DNA of 41,842 bases, from assembly GCA_009885805.1 (NCBI GenBank), contig VFJZ01000022.1, positions 1 to 41,842 of the forward strand, in the 5' to 3' direction. The first letter of the stretch is position 1; the number at the start of each line of letters is the position of its first letter. This document shows positions 7,427-15,039 of this stretch, piece after piece. The notes under the pieces are model-generated. The model was not told where the DNA came from. It made no database searches and worked only from the letters and a program-made list of their open reading frames with translations. The position numbers and the translations under genes are program-made. The stretch is from Actinomycetota bacterium (lineage in GTDB: Bacteria; Actinomycetota; Thermoleophilia; Gaiellales; F1-60-MAGs149).

Positions 7427-8875
7427 TCAGCGGTGCCCTGCTTCGCGTTCGGTGAGGTAGTTCGCGAGCTCGAGGTGGTGGTTGTGTTCGGCCCAACCGG
7501 CGGCGGTCACGTTGAAGGAGGTGTCGCGGATCGTCGAGCTCGCGCCAAGGCTGAGGAGGAGATCGACGAGTGCTCGCTCGCCACGGTAGGCGGCCTCGTG
7601 CAGGGCGGTGCGGCGGGTGCGGGCGTTGATGTCCCAGCCGAGGTCGACGAGCAGGCGGATGGTGTCGTGACGGCCGAGCTCGGCGGCCTCGCCGATCCGG
7701 CCGGAGTCCCGTTCGATCGCCTGCTCGACGATCGCCCGGTCGGTGGTGGCGGTGGCGGCGTGGTCGGCGCGCATGCAGGCTGCCAGCAGCTCGTCGACGG
7801 GGTCGAGCGTGACCGGAGCGGCGCCGGCCTCGCGGAGGAGCTCGACGATTCCGGTTGCGCCGTTTCGTGTCGCGATCTCGAGCGCGCGTTGGCCGTGGAA
7901 GATCGGATGGCGGGTGCCGACGCCGTCCGCCGCGACGCCGTGGGAGAGCAGGAGCCTGACGCGGCTGGGGTAGTCGTGGGAGGCGGCGGCGACGAGTTGG
8001 TCCTCGAGCATCTGGCGGGGCGTCGCGATCCGGCCGTCGAGGCGGTGCTGCCAGGGACCGCCGTCACCGTGGCCGAGGCCGAACGCGAACAGCAGCTCGA
8101 GGTGGTCGTCGGAGGCCCCGAATTGGCGGTTGTAGAGCGTCTGGGCGTCGGTCGGGTTGGCGCCGTGCTCGAGCAGGAGCCGCGCGAGGGCGTCGGCCTG
8201 GCGGTGGGGCGGCTGGTTCGCGGCGTCCTCGCCGCCGCCGAACGCGCCGGTAAGGGCCGTGAACGGCGGCACCAGCCCTTCCCAGAGGTAGCCGGCGTTC
8301 GGATCTGCGCCGTGGGCGAGCAGCAGCTCCGCGACCCGCGGCGGATCATGCCCGGAGCCGCCACCGTCGACGCGGCTGTAGGTGAGGTACAGCAGCGGCT
8401 CCCAGCGATGGGGCCCGCCGAGGGCGCCGGCGAGCGGCGCGTCGGCTCGGAGCAGCTCGCTCGTGGCGGCGACGTCGCCGACCGCGGCCGCGGTGTGGAT
8501 CGTCGCCGACCCGAGCCTCGGGTTCGCAGCGAGCAACGCCCGGGTCTGGACGAGTCGGGCAGGGTCGTCGGCACCGTAGGTCAGGCACGCAAGGCGGAGG
8601 AACTCGTCCGTCAACCCCGCGGTGTCAGTGATCGGCGCGCCGACCGGGGAGCGGTGCGGCGTCCGCCTCAGCAGGGCGATCGTCTCGAGGTGCTACGAGC
8701 CGTGGCCAGCTCGCGAACCCGTCGCGGCGTGCAACCACCAGCTGCGCGTCGGAGCGCCGCAACGCGTCTGGCGAGGGCCGGCGCGGATGGAGCGCGCCCG
8801 CCGCTAAAGCTCCTTCGCCTGGCTTCGCAGATGCTCAAGGCTGGCACCGTCGGGAAGACGACAGGGCTTCATCAT
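7427..8875 (-). pseudogene. Ankyrin-repeat protein gene, broken in its N-terminal third
   Basis: The long intact part (7427-8614, starting at a TTG) encodes 395 residues with ankyrin repeats, for example VAELLLAHGADPNAG, LARLLLEHGANP, RALEIATRNGATGIVELLRE and TALHEAAYRGERALVDLLLS. Reading further upstream recovers the normal start of this family in pieces: ATGATG at 8870-8875 after GAGGAGA, then MMKPCRLPDGASLEHLRSQA and KEL, followed by an in-frame TAG; a shifted frame gives DAQLVVARRDGFASWPRL; a further shift gives HLETIALLRRTPHRSP and joins the open part. So the gene carries a stop and at least two frameshifts. Cargo of the integrated element; the role in protein binding is unknown. Confidence 0.75.
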
Positions 8876-9204
8876 GGTCTCCTCTCGGAACGCCTGGCAT
8901 CCGCATCACAGGCCCGAAGGGAGATCGAGACGTGATTCCCGCGGACCGGCGGCGCCCTGCGCACCCACGATCAGTATCGCACCTGGCCTGCCGATCGTCG
9001 CGGGCGGCGCGGAAGTTCTCGCCGATGTCCGGGCTGATGTCCTACAGCGACGCAACCGCGATCGTCGCCGACAGGGCGCACGAGGTACTCACGATCGTCC
9101 GCGACACACCCTTCAAGTGACGCCCGGCCACCACAGGCACCCGGCGTCGCTCGAACGGGCTCACCGTCCGCGCCTGGCCTGTTCCGGGCACCTCTGAAAG
9201 GCGA
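8876..9204. other. Gene-free stretch between ankyrin pseudogene and right arm site
   Basis: About 330 bp. The only notable frame (8932-9120, +, 62 residues, ATAIVADRAHEVLTIVRDTP near its end) resembles nothing I recognise and has no clear ribosome site. Probably the remains of an older gene in the element. Confidence 0.4.
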
Positions 9205-9226
9205 GATGTTCCCGCCGTGTTCCCGC
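9205..9226 (+). repeat. Putative integrase arm-type site, right
   Basis: Two tandem TGTTCCCGC units, 69 bp inside the right att core. Matches 2550-2571 at 21 of 22 positions and in the same orientation. Confidence 0.5.
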
Positions 9227-9295
9227 CAGAGGTGATTCGCGCTCTCCCCGCTCCCCAAGGCGCACGAAAACAGCCCTATTTGCAGGCCTTTACTC

Positions 9296-9340
9296 GAGAG
9301 CCGACGGGGAGACTCGAACTCCCGACCCCATCATTACGAG
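9296..9340. repeat. att site, tRNA-proximal copy (attR)
   Basis: 45 bases identical to 2387-2431. Covers the anticodon loop, anticodon 3' arm, variable loop, T arm and acceptor 3' strand of the tRNA-Thr gene plus three bases, so the tRNA stays whole after integration. Confidence 0.85.
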
Positions 9341-9371
9341 TGATGTGCTCTACCAGCTGAGCTACGTCGGC
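9299..9371 (-). tRNA. tRNA-Thr (anticodon CGT)
   Basis: 73 nt on the minus strand. The acceptor stem GCCGACG / CGTCGGC is perfect. The D arm is GCTC-AGCTGGTA-GAGC, the anticodon stem CATCA / TGATG holds the loop CTCGTAA, and the T arm is GGGAG-TTCGAGT-CTCCC; the discriminator is T. Anticodon CGT reads ACG threonine codons, frequent in GC-rich genomes. CCA is not encoded. The 3' half is the attachment site of the element to its left. Confidence 0.95.
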
Positions 9372-9431
9372 ATCGGCGCCCGGCACACCGGCACGCGTCC
9401 TTCATTCTAGAACGACGCGGCGGGGAAGTCC

Positions 9432-9460
9432 TCGACAGGCGCCCCGCGCCTGCCTACTCT
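9432..9460 (+). promoter_or_regulatory. Promoter of the Baeyer-Villiger monooxygenase gene
   Basis: TCGACA (9432-9437) and TACTCT (9455-9460) are separated by exactly 17 bp, a good sigma-A-type match. The -10 box ends 6 nt before the ATG, so the mRNA should be leaderless. Confidence 0.55.
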
Positions 9461-9466
9461 CCCGGC

Positions 9467-11071
9467 ATGGAGCGGTCGAGCACGTACGACGTCGTCGTGG
9501 TGGGGGCCGGGTTCTCCGGCATCTACGGGCTGCACAGCCTGCGCGAGCGCGGCTTCCGCGTCCGCCTGATCGAGGCCGCGTCGGGCGTCGGCGGCACCTG
9601 GTACTGGAATCGGTACCCCGGCGCCCGCTGCGACGTCGAGACGACGGACTACCAGTTCGGCTTCGACGAGCGGATCGTGCAGGGCTGGACCTGGAGCCAG
9701 CGCTACGCGCCGCAGGCCGAGATCCTCACGTACCTGAACTACGTGACCGACCTGCTCGACCTGCGCCGCGACATGCAGTTCGACACCCGGGTCGAGTCGG
9801 CCACGTTCGACGAGGACGCCACCCGCTGGGAACTCGTGACGGACACCGGCGAGCGCATCGCCGCGCAGCACTGCGTGATGGCGACCGGGTCGCTCTCGGC
9901 GGCCCGCGCGCCGGACATCCCCGGCCTCGCATCGTTCGCGGGCGGCTGCCATCACACGGGTCGCTGGCCACACGACGGCGTCGACTTCGCCGGCCAGCGC
10001 GTCGCGGTCATCGGCACCGGATCGTCCGGCATCCAGTCGATCCCGGTGATCGCGCAGCAGGCACGCGAACTGACCGTGTTCCAGCGCACCGCGAACTTCA
10101 GCGTCCCGGCCCACGATCGCCCGCGCGATCCCGCCGACGAGGCGCGGATGAAGCGGACGTTCATGCAGGACCGCGAGGCGGCGAAGTGGACGACGCAGGG
10201 CGTCTTCGCATCCTGGGTCGCGAACGACGTCTCGGCCCTGGACGTCGACGACCACGCGCGCCAGGCCGAGTTCTCCCGGCGCTGGGCGCACGGCGGGTTC
10301 GGGTTCTTCGAGTCGTTCAACGACCTAATTACAGACCGTGACGTCAACGACCAGGCCGCCGAGTTCGCGCGGGCCAGGGTCCGCGACGTCGTCGACGATC
10401 CGACGGTCGCCGAACTGCTCTGCCCGCAGGACCATCCGTTCGCATCGAAACGGCTGTGCGTCGACACCGACTACCACGCCACCTTCAACCGCCCGAACGT
10501 CGCCCTCGTCGACCTCCGCGCGACACCCATCGTCGCGATCACGCCGCATTCGGTTCGTACGACCGCGGCGGAGTTCGCCGTCGACTCGATCGTCCTCGCC
10601 ACCGGCTACGACGCAATGACCGGAGCGCTGCTCGCGATCGACATCCGCGGCCGCAATGGCGTCGGTCTGGCCGAGAAGTGGAGCGCGGGGCCAGTCACCT
10701 ACCTCGGCATCCAGACCGCCGGCTTCCCGAACCTGTTCCTGATCACCGCGCCCGGCAGCCCGTCGGTGCTCAGCAACATGATCTCGTCGATCGAGCAGCA
10801 CGTCGAATGGACGACGGACTGCATCACCTACCTCCGGCAGCACGGACAGCGGACGATCGAGGCCGAGTCAGACGCCGAGCGCGCCTGGGTCGCCCACGTC
10901 GACGAACGCGCGTCCGAGACCCTGATGCCCGAAGCCGACTCGTGGTACGTCGGGGCGAACATCCCTGGCAAGCCGCGGTTCTTCATGCCGTACACCGGCG
11001 GTGTCGGCAGCTACCGGCGCCGGGCCGAGCAGATCGCCGCAGACGGCTACGCCGGGTTCGTCCTCGCGTAG
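9467..11071 (+). CDS. Baeyer-Villiger flavin monooxygenase
   Basis: A 534-residue class B flavoprotein that would insert oxygen next to a ketone carbonyl using NADPH and FAD. The FAD Rossmann motif GAGFSG is at 13-18 and a second, NADPH-binding motif is in VAVIGTGSSG near residue 180. Between them lies the family fingerprint FxGxxxHxxxWP, seen as F157, G159, H163, W167, P168. Length fits the cyclohexanone / phenylacetone monooxygenase group. It is a single gene between tRNA-Thr and convergent ricT, with its own promoter. The substrate cannot be told from sequence; steroid or cyclic-ketone degradation are typical roles. Confidence 0.93.
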   Translation: MERSSTYDVVVVGAGFSGIYGLHSLRERGFRVRLIEAASGVGGTWYWNRYPGARCDVETTDYQFGFDERIVQGWTWSQRYAPQAEILTYLNYVTDLLDLRRDMQFDTRVESATFDEDATRWELVTDTGERIAAQHCVMATGSLSAARAPDIPGLASFAGGCHHTGRWPHDGVDFAGQRVAVIGTGSSGIQSIPVIAQQARELTVFQRTANFSVPAHDRPRDPADEARMKRTFMQDREAAKWTTQGVFASWVANDVSALDVDDHARQAEFSRRWAHGGFGFFESFNDLITDRDVNDQAAEFARARVRDVVDDPTVAELLCPQDHPFASKRLCVDTDYHATFNRPNVALVDLRATPIVAITPHSVRTTAAEFAVDSIVLATGYDAMTGALLAIDIRGRNGVGLAEKWSAGPVTYLGIQTAGFPNLFLITAPGSPSVLSNMISSIEQHVEWTTDCITYLRQHGQRTIEAESDAERAWVAHVDERASETLMPEADSWYVGANIPGKPRFFMPYTGGVGSYRRRAEQIAADGYAGFVLA

Positions 11072-11089
11072 GCCCGGCTCTACCGGGCC
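11071..11089. terminator. Bidirectional hairpin between convergent genes
   Basis: Perfect 7-bp GC stem GGCCCGG / CCGGGCC with loop CTCTA. It includes the stop codons of both convergent genes (plus strand ends 11071; minus strand stop 11080-11082). Confidence 0.55.
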
Positions 11090-11886
11090 GTCTCGGAGAC
11101 CTCGTCGAGCACGAACTCGTCATCGCGCTCCTCACCCTCCAGACGCACGACGACGGAGTCGAGCGGCACCTTGTAGGACCGCACCACGCCGCGGCCACGC
11201 GGCGTGTCGACCGTGCGGCCGACGGCGGGCGCGCGGTCGCGGAACGAGCGGTACACCGGATGCTCGAACGCCAGGCAACACCGCAGCCGACCGCACAGCC
11301 CGGTGATCCGGCCCGGGTTCATCGGCACATCCTGATCCTTCGCCATCCGCAGCGTGATCGGGCTCTCGTGCGTCGGGTAGCGGGTGCAGCAGAGCGTCTC
11401 ACCGCACATGCCGCCGCCGCCGACGAGCCGCGCGCCCTCGCGCGGACCGACCTGTCGCAGCTCGAGCCGGAAGCCCGCCTGACGGGACAGCTCCTGCGCG
11501 AGTTCGCGCAGATCGATCCGCTCCTCGGCGCCGAACGTGACGACCACGCGGCCGCCGTCGAACGTCATCTCGGCGGAGAACGGCTTCACGGCCAACTCCC
11601 GCTCGCGCGCCGCCGCCTTGAACACCTTCATGCCGCGCTCGGCCTGCTCGCGCTGCCGCTTCCGCGTCGTCTCGTCCTGCGTACTGGCGCGACGCAGCAC
11701 CTTCTTCAGGACGCCGTGCGGGGCACCCACAGGCGCCTCGTGGTTCGCCTGCACGACGCGCCCGTACTCACGGCCGCGCTGCGTGTTGCAGATGACGCGC
11801 TCGTTCCAGGCCAGCACGAGGCCGTCCGGATCGAACTGCTGTACCTGGCCGCCCTGCGAGAAGACGACGCCGACGACGACTGCCAT
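11080..11886 (-). CDS. ricT: RicT/YaaT-family PSP1 domain protein
   Basis: A 268-residue PSP1-domain protein. Two cysteine clusters are intact: MCGETLCC (Cys161, 166, 167) and LCGRLRCC (Cys198, 203, 204). In Bacillus RicT these belong to the iron-sulfur-binding part of the RicAFT complex, which promotes RNase Y-dependent mRNA maturation. The exact role in actinobacteria is less clear. It follows holB by 12 bp on the same strand; tmk-holB-yaaT is a widely conserved order, which supports the call. Begins MAVVVGVVFSQGGQVQQFDP, the normal N-terminus. Confidence 0.93.
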   Translation of the reverse strand: MAVVVGVVFSQGGQVQQFDPDGLVLAWNERVICNTQRGREYGRVVQANHEAPVGAPHGVLKKVLRRASTQDETTRKRQREQAERGMKVFKAAARERELAVKPFSAEMTFDGGRVVVTFGAEERIDLRELAQELSRQAGFRLELRQVGPREGARLVGGGGMCGETLCCTRYPTHESPITLRMAKDQDVPMNPGRITGLCGRLRCCLAFEHPVYRSFRDRAPAVGRTVDTPRGRGVVRSYKVPLDSVVVRLEGEERDDEFVLDEVSETAR

Positions 11887-11898
11887 GGGATTCTGGGC

Positions 11899-12966
11899 CT
11901 AGAGGGAGAGAGAGCCGCGCGCGCCGAGCGCGATCGAGTGGTACAGACGCTGGAGCGCGAGGCTCGGGATGACGGGAAGTTCGAGCGACCGGCGGACCTG
12001 GAGGGCCTGGAAGAGGACGACGCCGGCGCCGTCCTCGCCGAACCGTTCCGCGAGCGCGTCCGATTCGGCCAGCCGGTCTGAGGATACCACCGCCTCGCGA
12101 GCACCCACGGCCGCGGCGAGCACGTCGCGCCAGAGCGAGATCGCAGCGTCGACGACGAGCCGAAGTTCGTCGGTCTCCGCGCGCCGCCGGCGGCGGCGCA
12201 GTGCAGCCTGAGCCTTCTGCGGAGCGAGACGCTCACCGGCCGTGGCACGGTCCTTCTGGGTCGCCTGCTCGATCGCCTCCGCCGCATCGCCCGCTGCGGT
12301 GGTGCCGGCCATCGCCTCGCGAACGGCAGCGGCGACGTCGAAGCCATCGATCAGCCCGGCGTCACGGGCGGCGTCGAGTGCTGCGGCGAAACGGGCCCGC
12401 ACATCCGCATCGCCGTGCAGACGGCGAGCGAGACGGAGGTCGCCGCGCGCGAGGCGGGCGATGCGCTCGGCGTCGGCGCCGCCACCGAGCGCCGCCGCGA
12501 CGTCGGCGTCAGCAGGGACTCGGAAGCGGACCGGCTGGCACCGTGAGGCGATCGTCGGCAAGAGGCGCGCACGGTCGTTGCAGACGAGGACGATGACGGC
12601 GTAGTCCGGCGGCTCCTCGAGCGACTTCAGCAGCGCGTTGCCGGCATCTCGCCCCATCGTCTCCGCCTCGCGGATCAGGTACGCGCGGCGAGGCGCCTCG
12701 AACGGTCGCAGGTGCAGATCGGCCCGTAACTCGCGGATCTGATCGATCAGGATCGCCTCGCCCTCCGGCTCGACGACGTACAGATCCGGATGCACCTCGG
12801 CGTCGATCCGGCGCTGCTCGGTCTCGAGCAACCCGGCGATGAAGGCGCGCGCCGCCTCGTCCTTGCCGGCGCCGCGCGGCCCGTGCAGCAGGTAGGCATG
12901 ACTGGGATCGAGCGCGGCCGCGGCGAGCAGGCGCGTCGCCTCCGGCTGGCCGACGAGGTCACGCAT
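11899..12966 (-). CDS. holB: DNA polymerase III delta' subunit
   Basis: A 355-residue clamp-loader subunit. It begins MRDLVGQPEATRLLAAAALD and has the P-loop HGPRGAGKDEAARAF at about 28-42. The strand LIREAETMGRDAGNALLKSL EEPP and the sensor-1-like TIASRCQPVRF are typical of delta'. The family zinc cysteines cannot be seen clearly. Its ATG shares eight bases with the end of tmk, so translation is coupled. The C-terminal third is the collar domain. Works with gamma/tau and delta to load the beta clamp. Confidence 0.9.
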   Translation of the reverse strand: MRDLVGQPEATRLLAAAALDPSHAYLLHGPRGAGKDEAARAFIAGLLETEQRRIDAEVHPDLYVVEPEGEAILIDQIRELRADLHLRPFEAPRRAYLIREAETMGRDAGNALLKSLEEPPDYAVIVLVCNDRARLLPTIASRCQPVRFRVPADADVAAALGGGADAERIARLARGDLRLARRLHGDADVRARFAAALDAARDAGLIDGFDVAAAVREAMAGTTAAGDAAEAIEQATQKDRATAGERLAPQKAQAALRRRRRRAETDELRLVVDAAISLWRDVLAAAVGAREAVVSSDRLAESDALAERFGEDGAGVVLFQALQVRRSLELPVIPSLALQRLYHSIALGARGSLSL

Positions 12967-13540
12967 CGAGCGCGCCGATCACGCGGGCGGCGACGTCCTC
13001 GACCGACCCGACAGCGTCGATGACGCGGAAGCGCTCCGCCTCGGCCGCCGCGATCGCGTCGAACGCCGCCGCGACCGAGACGTGGAAGGCGGCGCCCTCG
13101 ATCTCGATCCGGTCCGGCGAGGCTGGCGTGCGCGCCGGTCCGCGCAGGTAGAACGTCCGGTCCGGCAGCAGACCACCGGTCGCGAACAGGCTCACCTCCC
13201 GGACGGCTGACGGGCCGAGGCCGCGCACCGCGCCCTGGTACGCGACGGAGGAATCGAGGAAACGGTCGCAGACGACCCAGGCGCCGCGATCGAGCGCCGG
13301 TCGGATCACCTCGGCGACGAGTTGGGCGCGGCTGACCGCGAACAGCAGGGCCTCGGCGCGCGGTCCGACCGACCAGGCGCCGTGATCGAGCACCAGCGAT
13401 CGCACCCGCTCGCCCAGGGCCGTCCCGCCCGGCTCGCGGCACTCGACCACCTCGCCGCCGCGCGACCGCAGATGCGCGGCCAGCAGGCGTGCCTGGGTCG
13501 ACTTGCCGACGCCGTCGAGACCTTCGAGCGAGAGGAACAC
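12959..13540 (-). CDS. tmk: Thymidylate kinase (dTMP kinase)
   Basis: A 193-residue enzyme phosphorylating dTMP to dTDP. The P-loop is LEGLDGVGKSTQ at the N-terminus, the DRFLDSSVAYQG motif lies near residue 85, and REPGGTALGERVR binds the base. The GTG at 13540 is chosen because the domain starts at once (FLSLEGLDGVGKST) and a TATGGT box ends 6 nt upstream. A longer frame reaches 13630 but it overlaps the divergent gene and has no family similarity. First gene of the tmk-holB-ricT operon. Confidence 0.93.
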   Translation of the reverse strand: MFLSLEGLDGVGKSTQARLLAAHLRSRGGEVVECREPGGTALGERVRSLVLDHGAWSVGPRAEALLFAVSRAQLVAEVIRPALDRGAWVVCDRFLDSSVAYQGAVRGLGPSAVREVSLFATGGLLPDRTFYLRGPARTPASPDRIEIEGAAFHVSVAAAFDAIAAAEAERFRVIDAVGSVEDVAARVIGALDA

Positions 13541-13546
13541 GCAGGA

Positions 13547-13552
13547 ACCATA
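13547..13552 (-). promoter_or_regulatory. -10 box TATGGT, leaderless tmk
   Basis: TANNNT box on the minus strand ending 6 nt before the GTG of tmk, in the 28-bp gap to the divergent gene at 13569. Confidence 0.5.
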
Positions 13553-13568
13553 GTGAGCTGGAGGGGAC

Positions 13569-14105
13569 ATGGACGACACGCCGAAACCACTTCCGGTGCC
13601 GCAGCACGAGCAGATGATCCGTCTCGACACGGGCGCGTTCCGCGACGCCCGAGCGGCGCGGGCAACGCGTACGCTCGCCTACTGGATCGTGCTCTGCGTG
13701 CTGGCCGCCGGTATCTCGGTGTCCGTCGTCGTCGTCTCGACGGCGTTCAGTGCCGACCGGGAGCGGCTGGTCGCGACCCAGCGGACACTCCCCGCGATCG
13801 CCGGGCCGCCACCGGCCGAGACGCCCGTGATGGTGTGGAACGCATCGAGCGTCGACGGCGCCGCCAACCGGCTCAAGATCCGCCTGGCGGGCCTCGGCTA
13901 TCCGGCCGACGCGGTGCGGGCGAAGGATCTGCCGAAGGGCACGATCCGCGGAACGTGGGTCCTCTCGACCCCCGGCAACGAGGCGGCAGCAGCGGGCGTC
14001 GCCGCGAACCTCGGCCTCGACCCGGACAAGCGGATCCGGCCGCTCGACGGCCTCCGCCCGGAGAAGCTCGCGCCGGCCGTGGTCCTCGTCCTCGTCGGCC
14101 GCTGA
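13569..14105 (+). CDS. Membrane-anchored LytR C-terminal-domain protein
   Basis: A 178-residue protein with a cytoplasmic N-terminus of about 35 residues, one transmembrane helix at about 38-62 (WIVLCVLAAGISVSVVVVS), and an outside domain that starts VMVWNASSVDGAANRLKIRL and matches the LytR_C / CpsA accessory fold. Such domains accompany LytR-CpsA-Psr enzymes that attach glycopolymers to peptidoglycan, but the catalytic LCP domain is absent here. ATG 13569 has GGAGGGG just upstream. The stop overlaps the ATG of the epimerase (TGATG), so it heads the envelope run. Confidence 0.75.
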   Translation: MDDTPKPLPVPQHEQMIRLDTGAFRDARAARATRTLAYWIVLCVLAAGISVSVVVVSTAFSADRERLVATQRTLPAIAGPPPAETPVMVWNASSVDGAANRLKIRLAGLGYPADAVRAKDLPKGTIRGTWVLSTPGNEAAAAGVAANLGLDPDKRIRPLDGLRPEKLAPAVVLVLVGR

Positions 14106-15037
14106 TGCGCGCCGTCGTCACCGGCGGCGCGGGCTTCATCGGCTCGCACCTGACCGACGCCCTCGCCGCACGCGGCGACGATGTCCTCGCGCTCGACGAC
14201 CTGTCCAGGGGCATTCGCGGACGCGTGGCGACGCCGTTCCAGCAGGTCGACGTCCGTGACGCCGCGACGCTCGAAGCCGTCGTCAGCGAGCATCGCCCGG
14301 CGGTGATCTTCCACCTCGCCGCCCAGGCCGACGTGCGCGTCTCCGTCGACGACCCGTTGGCGGACGCCGCGATCAACGTGATCGGCACTATCAACGTCCT
14401 GCAGGCAGCGCACGCGGCCGGTGCCCGGATCGTGTTCGCGTCGACCGGAGGAGCGATCTACGGCGAGCACGCTGCGCGACCGACACCGGAGACAGCCGCG
14501 TGCGAGCCGGAGGCGCCGTATGGCACCGCCAAGCTGTGCGCCGAGGAGTACGTCCGCGTCTTCGCGCGACTCCACGGCACACCCCACGCGGTGCTGCGTC
14601 TCGCCAACGTCTACGGCCCGAGGCAGGACCCGTCAGGCGAGGCGGGCGTGGTCTCGATCTTCGCGGGCCGGGTCGCGAGCGGCGAGTCGCCGACGGTGTT
14701 CGGCGACGGCCACCAGACGCGCGACTACGTCTTCGTCGGCGACGTCGTCGCCGCCTTCCTGGCCGCTGCCGACGCCGGACGGGCGGGCCTGTGGAACGTC
14801 GGCACGGGGACCGAGGTGAGCGTGCTCGACCTGATCGCTGGTTTCGCCACGATCGCGGACCGCCCGGTCGAGCCGGCTCTCGCCCCAGCGCGCGCCGGCG
14901 AACTGCAGGCAAGTTGCCTCGACGGGAGCGCCGCACGACGTGACCTCGGCGTCACCGCCGCCGTCGATCTCCGGACCGGCCTGCGGCGCGTGTACGAGTG
15001 GGTGCTCGCCGGAGAGCCGGTTCGCGGCACCCTGTAG
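14105..15037 (+). CDS. NAD-dependent sugar-nucleotide epimerase (UDP-glucose 4-epimerase-like)
   Basis: A 310-residue extended short-chain dehydrogenase. The Rossmann motif GGAGFIGSHL is at 7-16. The catalytic Ser/Thr is in FASTGGAIYGEH and the Tyr-x-x-x-Lys is PYGTAKLCAEEY. A NVYGPRQ strand and the TRDYVFVGDV block are typical of UDP-hexose 4-epimerases. Likely supplies UDP-galactose or a related sugar to the polysaccharide genes downstream. Overlaps the LytR_C gene by one base and is followed after 2 bp by the ligase-like gene. Exact substrate unknown. Confidence 0.88.
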   Translation: MRAVVTGGAGFIGSHLTDALAARGDDVLALDDLSRGIRGRVATPFQQVDVRDAATLEAVVSEHRPAVIFHLAAQADVRVSVDDPLADAAINVIGTINVLQAAHAAGARIVFASTGGAIYGEHAARPTPETAACEPEAPYGTAKLCAEEYVRVFARLHGTPHAVLRLANVYGPRQDPSGEAGVVSIFAGRVASGESPTVFGDGHQTRDYVFVGDVVAAFLAAADAGRAGLWNVGTGTEVSVLDLIAGFATIADRPVEPALAPARAGELQASCLDGSAARRDLGVTAAVDLRTGLRRVYEWVLAGEPVRGTL

Positions 15038-15039
15038 GG

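Larger units (their letters stand above)
2387..9340. mobile_element. tRNA-Thr-integrated element (plasmid-like, no integrase inside)
   Basis: Bounded by an exact 45-bp direct repeat: 2387-2431 and 9296-9340. The right copy is the 3' half of a complete tRNA-Thr gene, from the anticodon loop to just past the discriminator base, which is the classic target of tyrosine integrases. Two near-identical 22-bp motifs lie just inside the ends (2550-2571 and 9205-9226), where integrase arm sites would be. Content in order: replication-initiator-like protein, ParA, ribbon-helix-helix protein, Toprim primase, helix-turn-helix and PIN genes, decayed ankyrin gene. There is no integrase, relaxase or FtsK-like translocase. 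It could be a decayed integrative plasmid or a cis-mobilised element that depends on another element's integrase. Confidence 0.8.

Noticed and set aside
7307-8935. A 542-codon plus-strand frame opposite the ankyrin gene.
   Set aside because: Compositional shadow (Val/Gly/Arg/Glu-rich) of the ankyrin repeats; no recognisable motif.
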